Below are positions 1-6,315 of a stretch of 44,877 bases of DNA, piece after piece. The stretch comes from Adlercreutzia sp. ZJ473 (lineage in GTDB: Bacteria; Actinomycetota; Coriobacteriia; Coriobacteriales; Eggerthellaceae): contig NZ_JAAVTO010000016.1 of assembly GCF_013185065.1 (NCBI RefSeq), forward strand, positions 1 through 44,877, read 5' to 3'. Under the pieces are notes generated by a model. It worked only from the letters and a program-made list of their open reading frames with translations, was not told the DNA's origin and searched no databases. A program made the position numbers and the translations under genes. The first letter of the stretch is position 1. Every line of letters starts with the position of its first letter.

Positions 1-780
1 AGCGCGGCGGGCGCAGGCGGCCCCGGGGGCGCCGCGGCGGCGGGCGCCTGCCCCATCGCCGTCACGCCCACGTTCGCCGACGCGGCCGACCAGGTGGCGC
101 GCATCGCGCAGCTCGTGCTCGCAGGCCGCTCCCAGCCCATGGCGCAGGCCACGCGTGACCTGCTCGAGGCGCACGAGCCGCTCGACGTCATCAACGACGT
201 GTTCGTGCCCGTGCTCGACGTGGTGGGGGAGCGCTACGACGCGGGCGCGTTCTTCCTGCCGCAGCTCATGGCCGCTGCCGAGGCCGTGAAGGCGGGCTTC
301 GACGTGGTGCGCGACCGCGTGCAGGGCACGGGGGCGCCCGCGGGGCCAGGGTCGGAAGGCGCCGCGAGCGCGGAAGGCGCCCCAGGCGCCGCCGCGCCGG
401 CGCCCGAGCGCGCGATCATCGTGGCCACCGTCGAGGGAGACATCCACGACATCGGCAAGAACATCGTCAAGATGCTGCTCGAGAACTACGGGTTTCCCGT
501 CATCGACTTGGGGCGCGACGTGCCGCCTGAGCGCGTCGTGTCCGCCGCCCGCGAGAGCGGCGCGCGCCTCGTGGGGCTCTCGGCGCTCATGACCACCACG
601 GTGCGCGCCATGGAGCGCACCATCGCGCTTCTGCACGCCGAGCTTCCCGACGTCGCCGTCATGGTGGGCGGCGCCGTCCTCACGCAGGAATACGCCGACC
701 AGATCAAGGCCGACTTCTACGCCAAGGACGCCGCCGAGTCGGCCCGGATCGCCACCCGGTACTTCGCCGCCCGCGCGTAG
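1..780 (+). CDS. Cobalamin-binding C-terminal part of a methionine synthase/corrinoid methyltransferase (5' end outside window)
   Basis: The frame is open from base 1, so the gene begins upstream; a GTG at 94 is only an internal codon. What is visible is an Ala/Gly-rich linker, then a helical cap region (about bases 94-330), a second low-complexity Ala/Pro/Gly stretch, and a Rossmann-like B12-binding domain containing GDIHDIGKNIV, the DxHxxG motif whose histidine is the lower cobalt ligand in MetH and MtxC-type corrinoid proteins. A downstream GGA-type segment (MVGGAV) completes the fold. The protein ends right after this domain, so it lacks the C-terminal AdoMet-dependent reactivation domain of full MetH. 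Family knowledge suggests a MetH-like protein with homocysteine- and pterin-binding modules upstream; a free corrinoid protein would normally not have such a linker in front. Which methyl donor is used cannot be seen here. Confidence 0.8.
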   Translation, partial: SAAGAGGPGGAAAAGACPIAVTPTFADAADQVARIAQLVLAGRSQPMAQATRDLLEAHEPLDVINDVFVPVLDVVGERYDAGAFFLPQLMAAAEAVKAGFDVVRDRVQGTGAPAGPGSEGAASAEGAPGAAAPAPERAIIVATVEGDIHDIGKNIVKMLLENYGFPVIDLGRDVPPERVVSAARESGARLVGLSALMTTTVRAMERTIALLHAELPDVAVMVGGAVLTQEYADQIKADFYAKDAAESARIATRYFAARA

Positions 781-985
781 CCCGCGCCGCGCCGTTCGCC
801 TGCTCGTCCCGCGACCCGCGCCGCAGCCTGCGTCACCGCCCGCGCCGCGGGCCGCCTGCGTCGCGTTTCCGCCCCTCGCGCCCGCGCAGCGCACGCGCCG
901 CCAACTTTGTCAAACTTCACCGCGGCTCCTCATGCGGTTTTGGTATCATGGAGGTAACGTAATCCTCGGAAGGAAAGGGGTCGTT

Positions 986-1285
986 ATGGGAGTGAAAGCA
1001 GCAGAGGTGCTCGAAGTATCCTACGATGACTTGCAGGTCTACCTCCATGCCAACCATGCGGTGTACATGGACGTTGACGGAGCCACCTACTATCTGACAG
1101 ACGTGAACGATCGCTATTGGCGCGTCCAGGACACCACGCAGCTCAACGAGAAGGGCCATTACATGGACTGCAGCGAGCTGGTGCCCACCATCTCCGAGTT
1201 CCTCGAGCTCCCGTTCGCTGACGGCCAGTCCATCAAGGACCTGTTCGACAAGGCCACCTTCTACGCCTCGGTCAAGCCCGAGTAG
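986..1285 (+). CDS. Conserved-looking small protein of unknown function (99 aa)
   Basis: I do not recognise this protein. The ATG at 986 is chosen because AGGAAAGGGG lies just upstream (971-980); an in-frame upstream start at 932 would lack a ribosome-binding site. The product is acidic, has no signal peptide or membrane segment, and starts MGVKAAEVLEVSYDDLQVYL. It contains many aromatic residues and one cysteine. Codon use is like the neighbours, so it looks like a resident gene. It stands alone: an extended -10-like TGGTATCAT (941-949) lies ahead and a GC-rich hairpin follows at 1315. Its position before mrp may be coincidental because the hairpin separates them. Confidence 0.75.
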   Translation: MGVKAAEVLEVSYDDLQVYLHANHAVYMDVDGATYYLTDVNDRYWRVQDTTQLNEKGHYMDCSELVPTISEFLELPFADGQSIKDLFDKATFYASVKPE

Positions 1286-1314
1286 CACGAGGACAACAAA
1301 AGAATACGCACGAC

Positions 1315-1336
1315 GGGGCGGCTTGCGGGCCGCCCC
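1315..1336 (+). terminator. GC-rich hairpin between the 99-aa gene and mrp
   Basis: A perfect 8-bp stem (GGGGCGGC / GCCGCCCC) with a 6-nt loop lies 30 nt after the stop codon. It is followed by GCTTCGTTG rather than a real U tract, so it is a weak or U-less terminator. The mrp promoter candidate (TGCTATCAT, 1346-1354) begins immediately after it. Confidence 0.5.
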
Positions 1337-1424
1337 GCTTCGTTGTGCTATCATCCGCATTGTAAAAGACGAGAGGCCGCGCGCGAAAGCGCAGGTGCGG
1401 CCGCAACCCGAGAGAGGGAAAACC

Positions 1425-2285
1425 ATGGCAGAAGAAGAGTGCACGCACGAGTGCTCAAGCTGCGGCGTCGCAGGCTGCGGCGATCGCACGGCTGACGCAG
1501 GCCCGAGCACCCTGGAGACGAACAAGCGCTCGACCATCAAGCACGTCATCGGCGTGGTGTCCGGCAAGGGCGGCGTGGGCAAGTCGCTCGTGACCTGCCT
1601 TCTGGCGAGCGAGCTGAACAAGCGCGGCAAGAAGGTCGCCATCCTCGACGCCGACGTCACCGGCCCGTCCATCCCGAAGTCCTTCGGCATCACGGACCAC
1701 CTCACGGCCGACGCCGACGGCATCAACCCCGCGGTGTCCGCCAGCGGCATCCCGGTCATGTCGGTGAACCTCATGCTTCCCCAGGACGACCTGCCGGTCG
1801 CGTGGCGCGGCCCGGTGGTCACCGGCGTGCTACGCCAGTTCTGGTCCGAGACGAACTGGGGCGACGTCGACTACATGCTCATCGACATGCCCCCGGGAAC
1901 CTCCGACGTGTTCCTCACCGTGTTCCAGACGCTGCCGGTTGACGGCATCGTCACGGTGTCGGCGCCGCAGGAGCTCGTGGCCATGATCGTGGGCAAGGCC
2001 GTGAACCTGGCGCGCTCCCTCGAGGTGCCGGTCCTCGGCCTGGTGGAGAACATGGCGTACTTCAAGTGCGACGAGTGCGGCAAGAAGCACTACATCTTCG
2101 GCGAGCCCCAGGGCGCGGCCGTGGCCGAGAAGTACGAGATCCCCGCGGTGGCCACGCTGCCGATGGATCCGGGCATCTCGCATCTGGTCGACGAGGGCAA
2201 GGTCGAGGAGTGTGCGGCCGAAGGGGCGCTCGACGCCATCATCGAGCAGATCGCGAAGGCCGCAGCCGCCAAGGACGCCGAGTAG
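1425..2285 (+). CDS. mrp: Mrp/NBP35-family Fe-S cluster carrier ATPase
   Basis: The product is a cytosolic P-loop ATPase of the Mrp/ApbC/Nbp35 family that binds and transfers 4Fe-4S clusters. The deviant Walker A motif SGKGGVGKS is near residue 47, a Walker B-type segment LIDMPPGTSD follows mid-protein, and the CxxC pair (KCDECGKK) that bridges the cluster in the dimer is near residue 210. The N-terminus carries four cysteines (C6, C10, C13, C18 in CTHECSSCGVAGC), resembling the N-terminal ferredoxin-like cluster motif of Nbp35 proteins. ATG 1425 is preferred (286 aa) because GAGAGGGAAAACC precedes it and the Cys motif starts at once; the frame is open further upstream without a ribosome-binding site. 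It is transcribed alone. Confidence 0.93.
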   Translation: MAEEECTHECSSCGVAGCGDRTADAGPSTLETNKRSTIKHVIGVVSGKGGVGKSLVTCLLASELNKRGKKVAILDADVTGPSIPKSFGITDHLTADADGINPAVSASGIPVMSVNLMLPQDDLPVAWRGPVVTGVLRQFWSETNWGDVDYMLIDMPPGTSDVFLTVFQTLPVDGIVTVSAPQELVAMIVGKAVNLARSLEVPVLGLVENMAYFKCDECGKKHYIFGEPQGAAVAEKYEIPAVATLPMDPGISHLVDEGKVEECAAEGALDAIIEQIAKAAAAKDAE

Positions 2286-2351
2286 CGACTTGCGCCAGGC
2301 AGCCGGACGGCTGGTCGGCGAAGGCCGGCGAGGAAGGGCTCGTCTGCGCGG

Positions 2352-2403
2352 AAGAAAAATTCCCCAAATTTTTCTTTGCCGAAGCGCAGGGTTGTGCTAA
2401 TAT
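2352..2403 (+). promoter_or_regulatory. tRNA-Ala promoter with A/T-tract upstream element
   Basis: A -35-like TTGCCG (2376-2381) and an extended -10 TGCTAATAT (hexamer 2398-2403) are separated by 16 nt and place the transcription start about 8-10 nt before the tRNA. Directly upstream, AAGAAAAATT and AATTTTTCTT (2352-2376) form a perfect 10-bp inverted repeat. Its A and T tracts sit about 40-65 nt before the start, where UP elements act in stable-RNA promoters. The same palindrome could serve as an end hairpin for mrp, but the UP-element reading fits its position better. Confidence 0.6.
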
Positions 2404-2419
2404 ATTCCTCGCACTTTTC

Positions 2420-2495
2420 GGGGCATTAGCTCAGCTGGGAGAGCGCATGGCTGGCAGCCATGAGGTCAGGGGTTCGATCCCCCTATGCTCCACCA
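2420..2495 (+). tRNA. tRNA-Ala, anticodon GGC
   Basis: A full cloverleaf can be drawn: acceptor GGGGCAT/ATGCTCC, D arm GCTC..GAGC, anticodon stem CATGG/CCATG with loop CTGGCAG (anticodon GGC, reading GCC), a five-base variable loop, T arm AGGGG-TTCGATC-CCCCT, discriminator A and an encoded CCA. The third acceptor pair is G-U (G3:U70), the known alanine identity element. The length is 76 nt including CCA. Confidence 0.97.
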
Positions 2496-2502
2496 ATTTC
2501 TC

Positions 2503-2540
2503 AGGTGCGGACTCGAAAGGGTTCGCACCTTTTTCTTTTG
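2503..2540 (+). terminator. Intrinsic terminator after tRNA-Ala
   Basis: AGGTGCG (2503-2509) pairs with CGCACCT (2524-2530), and the stem extends by about three more pairs towards the loop. It is followed by TTTTTCTTTT. It lies 8 nt after the tRNA CCA, so it should separate the tRNA from the hsd operon. Confidence 0.85.
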
Positions 2541-2549
2541 TGCGAATAA

Positions 2550-2585
2550 GATGCTCCGGAGGGGAGACCTACGCAAAGGAGCATC
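2550..2585 (+). promoter_or_regulatory. Inverted repeat overlapping the hsdM ribosome-binding site
   Basis: GATGCTCC (2550-2557) and GGAGCATC (2578-2585) are perfect 8-bp complements with a 20-nt loop. The right arm contains the GGAG of the hsdM ribosome-binding site (AAAGGAG, 2575-2581), so the RNA hairpin would hide the translation start. A second purine run, GGAGGGGAG, lies in the loop. Regulation of hsdM translation by this fold is an inference. Confidence 0.4.
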
Positions 2586-2589
2586 GCCC

Positions 2590-4164
2590 ATGCCAGAGCC
2601 CACAAAGGAGCAGCAGCGAGCAGAGCTGCACAAAACCATCTGGTCCATAGCCGACGACCTGCGTGGCAGCGTGGACGGCTGGGACTTCAAGCAGTACATC
2701 CTGGGCATGCTGTTCTACCGCTTCATCTCCGAGAACCTATGCGACTACCTGGCAAGCGAAGAGGCGAGGTCGGGCAACGTCGGATTCGACTACGCAAGTC
2801 TTTCTGATGAAGAGGCCGAATACGGGCGAGGTGAGACGGTCAAGGAGCGGGGCTTCTACATCCTCCCCTCTGAGCTGTTCCAGAACGTGCGCGCTCGTGC
2901 GCGGCATGACGAGAACCTCAACGAGACGCTCGAGCGCGTGTTCAAGAACATCGAGGGCTCGGCGGTGGGCTCGGAGTCCGAGGGCGACCTCAAGGGCCTC
3001 TTCGATGACATGGACGTGAACAGCGCGAAGCTGGGCAACACAGTGGCCGAGCGCAACAAGAAGCTGGCGACGCTGCTCGAGAAGATCGGGTCGCTCGACT
3101 TCGGCGGCAGCTTCAAGGAGAACCGCATCGACGCGTTCGGCGACGCATACGAGTACCTCATGACCATGTACGCATCCAACGCCGGCAAGTCGGGCGGCGA
3201 GTTCTTCACGCCGCAGGAGGTCAGCGAGCTCCTGGCGCGCATCACGCTCGTCGGGCGCACGGAGGTCGGCAAGGTGTACGACCCGTGCTGCGGCTCGGGC
3301 TCGCTGCTGCTGAGGTTTGCGAAGATCCTCGGGGCGGACAAGGTGCGCAAGGGGTTCTTCGGCCAGGAGATCAACCTGACCACCTACAACCTTGCGCGCA
3401 TCAACATGTTCCTGCACGACATCAACTTCGACAAGTTCGACATCGCGCTCGGGGACACGCTGAAAAACCCGCAGCACTGGGATGACGAGCCGTTCGACTG
3501 CATCGTCTCTAATCCCCCTTACTCCATCAAGTGGGAGGGGAAGAAGAACCCGCTCAACATCAACGATCCGCGCTTCAGCCCGGCGGGCGTGCTCGCGCCC
3601 GACAGCAAGGCCGACCTCGCCTTCACCATGCACATGCTCAGCTGGCTGAGCACCGACGGCACGGCGGCCATCGTCGAGTTTCCGGGCGTGCTGTATCGCG
3701 GCGGCGCCGAGGCGAAGATCCGCGCGTACCTCGTGCGGAACAACTTCGTCGACGCGGTCATCCAGCTTCCGCCCGACCTGTTCTTCGGCACCACCATCGC
3801 CACGTGCGTCATCGTGCTGAAGAAATCGAAGAGCGCAAACGACGTCCTCTTTGTCGACGCGAGCGCCGAGTTCGAGCGCCGCGACTCCAAGAACAAGCTG
3901 ATGCCGGGCAACATCCAGCACATCATGGACGTGATCGAACGGCGTTCCGAGGAGGAGCACTTCAGCAAGCGCGTTTCCAACGACGACGTGATCGCCAACG
4001 ACGCCAACCTGTCGGTGTCGTCTTACGTCGAGAAGGAGGACATGCGCGAGGAGGTGGACATAAAGGCGCTCAACGCCGAGATAGCCCGCATCGTGGCGCG
4101 CGAGCAAGAGCTGCGCGAGCGCATAGACGCCATCGTGGCCGATTTGGAAGGCGAGGCGTCATGA
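2590..4164 (+). CDS. hsdM: Type I restriction-modification system, DNA methyltransferase subunit HsdM
   Basis: This is the N6-adenine methyltransferase subunit of the M2S core enzyme. An N-terminal helical domain (about residues 1-160; starts MPEPTKEQQRAELHKTIWS) is followed by GEFFTPQEV, the AdoMet-binding motif I DPCCGSGSLLL (D231 onward) and the catalytic motif IV NPPY (residues 308-311) that flips and methylates adenine. Its 524 aa is the usual family length. ATG 2590 is chosen because AAAGGAG lies upstream and the HsdM N-terminal domain begins here; the frame stays open further upstream into the tRNA terminator, which cannot be coding. The next small ORF overlaps its stop (ATGA). It is probably the first gene of hsdM-hsdS-fic-hsdR. 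Confidence 0.97.
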   Translation: MPEPTKEQQRAELHKTIWSIADDLRGSVDGWDFKQYILGMLFYRFISENLCDYLASEEARSGNVGFDYASLSDEEAEYGRGETVKERGFYILPSELFQNVRARARHDENLNETLERVFKNIEGSAVGSESEGDLKGLFDDMDVNSAKLGNTVAERNKKLATLLEKIGSLDFGGSFKENRIDAFGDAYEYLMTMYASNAGKSGGEFFTPQEVSELLARITLVGRTEVGKVYDPCCGSGSLLLRFAKILGADKVRKGFFGQEINLTTYNLARINMFLHDINFDKFDIALGDTLKNPQHWDDEPFDCIVSNPPYSIKWEGKKNPLNINDPRFSPAGVLAPDSKADLAFTMHMLSWLSTDGTAAIVEFPGVLYRGGAEAKIRAYLVRNNFVDAVIQLPPDLFFGTTIATCVIVLKKSKSANDVLFVDASAEFERRDSKNKLMPGNIQHIMDVIERRSEEEHFSKRVSNDDVIANDANLSVSSYVEKEDMREEVDIKALNAEIARIVAREQELRERIDAIVADLEGEAS

Positions 4165-4295
4165 GCGAGATGAAGCCCTGGGCTTTCGAGCTGGAGGGAT
4201 ATGTTTGGGAGAGCGAGCCCGTCCAAAGTGCAAACGGGATCGCCCAAAGTGCAAAATTTGCACTTTGGATTGCACTTCGGAAAAGCCTGTCGTGA
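4161..4295 (+). CDS. Small ORF coupled to hsdM, possibly an interrupted gene start
   Basis: This 44-codon frame starts with ATGA overlapping the hsdM stop, the classical coupling arrangement, and begins MSEMKPWAFELEGYVW. I do not recognise the product. Its second half runs through the CCAAAGTGCAAA repeat cluster and ends soon after, so only the first ~20 codons look protein-like. It may be the remains of the original start of an hsdS or another hsd-linked gene, interrupted when the palindromic segment was acquired, or a translated spacer that keeps ribosomes moving towards hsdS. Confidence 0.3.
   Translation: MSEMKPWAFELEGYVWESEPVQSANGIAQSAKFALWIALRKSLS
4223..4280. repeat. Cluster of four CCAAAGTGCAAA elements, two direct and two inverted
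   Basis: Perfect copies on the plus strand are at 4223-4234 and 4244-4255. A perfect inverted copy is at 4257-4268, making a 25-bp palindrome with a single central base (4256). A degenerate inverted copy (two mismatches) abuts it at 4269-4280. The cluster is far lower in GC than its surroundings and sits in the hsdM-hsdS gap. It could be a multi-site operator or part of a small mobile or intergenic repeat; nothing here identifies a binding protein. Confidence 0.85.
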
Positions 4296-4322
4296 TTGGC
4301 GGGCAGTCATTTGGGGCTGATC

Positions 4323-4349
4323 GATTCGTGACGCGTTGCGTCACGAATC
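4323..4349. repeat. Perfect 12-bp inverted repeat upstream of hsdS
   Basis: GATTCGTGACGC (4323-4334) and GCGTCACGAATC (4338-4349) are perfect complements with loop GTT. There is no U tract afterwards, so it is not a standard terminator. It lies 74 nt before hsdS and may be an operator, an RNA hairpin that partly uncouples hsdS from hsdM, or part of the same inserted segment as the repeats at 4223-4280. Confidence 0.8.
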
Positions 4350-4423
4350 TGCTTGAGCGTTGTTTAGGAACGTGAGGTCTACTCGATGAGGCGAAAAGAG
4401 CGAGTGCTGATGGCGAAGGAAAA

Positions 4424-5659
4424 ATGCCGATGAGCAGGGTTGAAGAACTGATAGAGCGTTTGTGCCCCGACGGGGTAGAGTATAAGACGCTGGGAGAAGT
4501 GGGTGACGTGACCCGTGGTGGTAGCTTTCAGAAAAAGGACTTTGTTGAAGAAGGCTTCCCCTGCATCCATTATGGTCAAATCTATACGAAGTATGGACTC
4601 CATGCGGATAAGACGTTGAGCTTTATCGGATTGGATACTGCTGCGAAATCTAAGCTTGCCAGAAAAGGCGACATCATTATGGCGGTAACGAGCGAAAATA
4701 TCGACGATGTGTGCAAGTGCGTTACCTGGTTGGGAGATGGCGATGTTGCCGTTAGCGGTCATACGGCGATCATTCATCATAGGTTGAACCCAAAGTATCT
4801 CACCTATTACTTCCACTCCCGCGCGTTTGAGATTCAAAAGCGAAAACTCGCACACGGTACTAAGGTTATTGAGGTCACTCCAAATAAGCTGCTGGATGTT
4901 CGCATTCCTGTTCCTCCTATGGAGGTGCAGGAGGAGATCGTTCGGGTGCTAGACTCCTTCGCCGAGCTCGAGGCCGAGCTCGAGGCCGAGCTCGAGGCGC
5001 GGAGGCGCCAGTACGCCTACTATCGTGACAAGCTTCTCGATTTTAGCGAACGGGGGGGGGTGCCCCTCATGACGCTAGGTGAAACCATGGTTGTCGAACG
5101 AGGTGCTTCTCCTAGGCCGATAAAACAATTTGTTACCGATGCGAAAAATGGTGTCCCGTGGATTAAGATTGGCGATGCGAATCCCGCGGGCAAGTACATC
5201 ACTTCAACAAAGGAAAAGATTACGTTAGCTGGTGCCAAAAAATCCAAGTATCTCACATCAGGCAGTTTTATTCTGTCGAATTCGATGAGCTTTGGACGCC
5301 CTTATATCTTGCAAATTGATGGATGCATCCATGACGGATGGCTGTCTTTAAGTGGTTTTGAGGATCTGTTCGTGTCGGACTTTCTATATCACTTGCTAAG
5401 ATCTAATGCAGTGCAAAGGGTGTGGCTGAACAAGGTAAATACGAGCTCGGTCTCCAATTTGAACGCGGACATTGTAAAGGAAACCCCGATCCCTGTCCCA
5501 CCCCTCGAAGAGCAAGCTCACATTGTGGCGGTGCTCGACAAGTTCGACGCCCTGGTGAACGACATCTCGGCTGGTCTTCCGGCTGAGATCGAGGCGCGCC
5601 GGGTGCAGTACGCCTATTATCGCGACAAGCTGCTATCCTTCAAGGAGAAGGTCGCGTAG
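4424..5659 (+). CDS. hsdS: Type I restriction-modification system, specificity subunit HsdS
   Basis: HsdS chooses the split DNA target of the type I enzyme. Two target-recognition domains, each with its conserved region, are visible: TRD1 (about residues 5-160), conserved region 1 (PPMEVQEEI ... RRRQYAYYRDKLLDF, about 164-208), TRD2 (about 216-355) and conserved region 2 (PPLEEQAHI ... RRVQYAYYRDKLLSF, to residue 411). Three AELE repeats extend conserved region 1 and a G9 tract (5052-5060) lies exactly between the halves. Both TRD-coding parts are clearly poorer in GC than the rest of the operon, as expected for exchanged TRDs. The start has GAAGGAAAA upstream; an ATG two codons later is possible. 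As sequenced, the gene is intact and fused. The fic gene follows after 26 nt. Confidence 0.95.
   Translation: MPMSRVEELIERLCPDGVEYKTLGEVGDVTRGGSFQKKDFVEEGFPCIHYGQIYTKYGLHADKTLSFIGLDTAAKSKLARKGDIIMAVTSENIDDVCKCVTWLGDGDVAVSGHTAIIHHRLNPKYLTYYFHSRAFEIQKRKLAHGTKVIEVTPNKLLDVRIPVPPMEVQEEIVRVLDSFAELEAELEAELEARRRQYAYYRDKLLDFSERGGVPLMTLGETMVVERGASPRPIKQFVTDAKNGVPWIKIGDANPAGKYITSTKEKITLAGAKKSKYLTSGSFILSNSMSFGRPYILQIDGCIHDGWLSLSGFEDLFVSDFLYHLLRSNAVQRVWLNKVNTSSVSNLNADIVKETPIPVPPLEEQAHIVAVLDKFDALVNDISAGLPAEIEARRVQYAYYRDKLLSFKEKVA
4961..4996 (+). repeat. Three in-frame 12-bp tandem repeats in the hsdS central spacer
   Basis: GCCGAGCTCGAG is repeated three times without a mismatch, encoding (Ala-Glu-Leu-Glu)x3 in the helical spacer between the TRDs. 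Units of 12 bp preserve the frame when copies are gained or lost. In the EcoR124I/EcoDXXI pair a comparable 4-aa repeat changes the length of the non-specific gap in the target. Confidence 0.95.
5052..5060 (+). repeat. G9 homopolymer at the junction of the hsdS halves (candidate phase-variation tract)
   Basis: Nine consecutive G follow C5051 within codons Arg-Gly-Gly-Val. Reading the frames by hand, loss of one G ends the frame at TGA 5070-5072, which overlaps ATG 5069-5071 (ATGA) of the second half. Gain of one G ends it at a TGA a few codons later. The tract would also be a purine-rich ribosome-binding site 8 nt before ATG 5069. Confidence 0.9.
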
Positions 5660-5685
5660 GGGCAACGGAGAGGCGAGGAGCCGGG

Positions 5686-6315
5686 ATGGCGCTTGAGAAT
5701 AAACTAGGCATTACCGACCAGGTAGAGCTTGCGCGCGTGGAAGAGCGGCTCAGCAAGACGCGGGCGCTTGAGCTCTTCGAGACAGGCGCGCTCAATCGCA
5801 TGCGCCCGGGAACGGTGGAAAGCCTCAAGTCCATCCATGCCCATCTCTTCGGCGACATCTATCCCTTTGCCGGTGAAATACGCAACGTGAACATCGCCAA
5901 AGGATCGTTTCGCTTTGCGCCGGTGATGTATCTCGCCCAAGCGCTCGAGCACGTTGAGTCCATGCCGCAATCCACCTTTGACGAGATCATCGAGAAGTAC
6001 GTGGAGATGAACGTTGCACATCCTTTCCGCGAAGGCAACGGGCGAAGCATGAGAATCTGGCTCGACGTCATCTTGAAGAGCGAGCTCGGTTGCGTGGTTG
6101 ACTGGGGGAGCGTCGACAAGGAAGACTACCTGCTTGCCATGGAACGCAGCCCCGTCAAGGACATCGAGATAAAGCACCTGCTCAAGCATGCCCTGACGAA
6201 TGAGGTTGACAGCCGAGACGTGTACATGAAGGGCATCGACGCGAGCTACCATTACGAGGGCTATGCCGTGTACAAGATGAGGGACTTGCAGGCGGGCGCA
6301 GATGACGAACGATAG
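5686..6315 (+). CDS. fic: Fic-domain protein (AMP transferase), class III-like, inside the hsd operon
   Basis: Fic enzymes usually transfer AMP from ATP to hydroxyl side chains of target proteins. The core motif HPFREGNGR (residues 112-120, catalytic His112) is intact, as is the upstream flap/anchor region (PFAGEIRNVNIAKGSFRF, 60-77). Near the C-terminus SYHYEG (S187, E191, G192) matches the [S/T]xxxE[G/N] inhibitory-helix motif, and its C-terminal location defines class III (single-chain, oligomerisation-controlled, NmFic-like). The length of 209 aa fits that class. The start has GAGGAG upstream. It lies between hsdS and hsdR and overlaps the annotated hsdR start by 14 bp, so it should be co-expressed with the RM system. 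Fic genes in type I loci are known, but their role is not established. Confidence 0.93.
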   Translation: MALENKLGITDQVELARVEERLSKTRALELFETGALNRMRPGTVESLKSIHAHLFGDIYPFAGEIRNVNIAKGSFRFAPVMYLAQALEHVESMPQSTFDEIIEKYVEMNVAHPFREGNGRSMRIWLDVILKSELGCVVDWGSVDKEDYLLAMERSPVKDIEIKHLLKHALTNEVDSRDVYMKGIDASYHYEGYAVYKMRDLQAGADDER

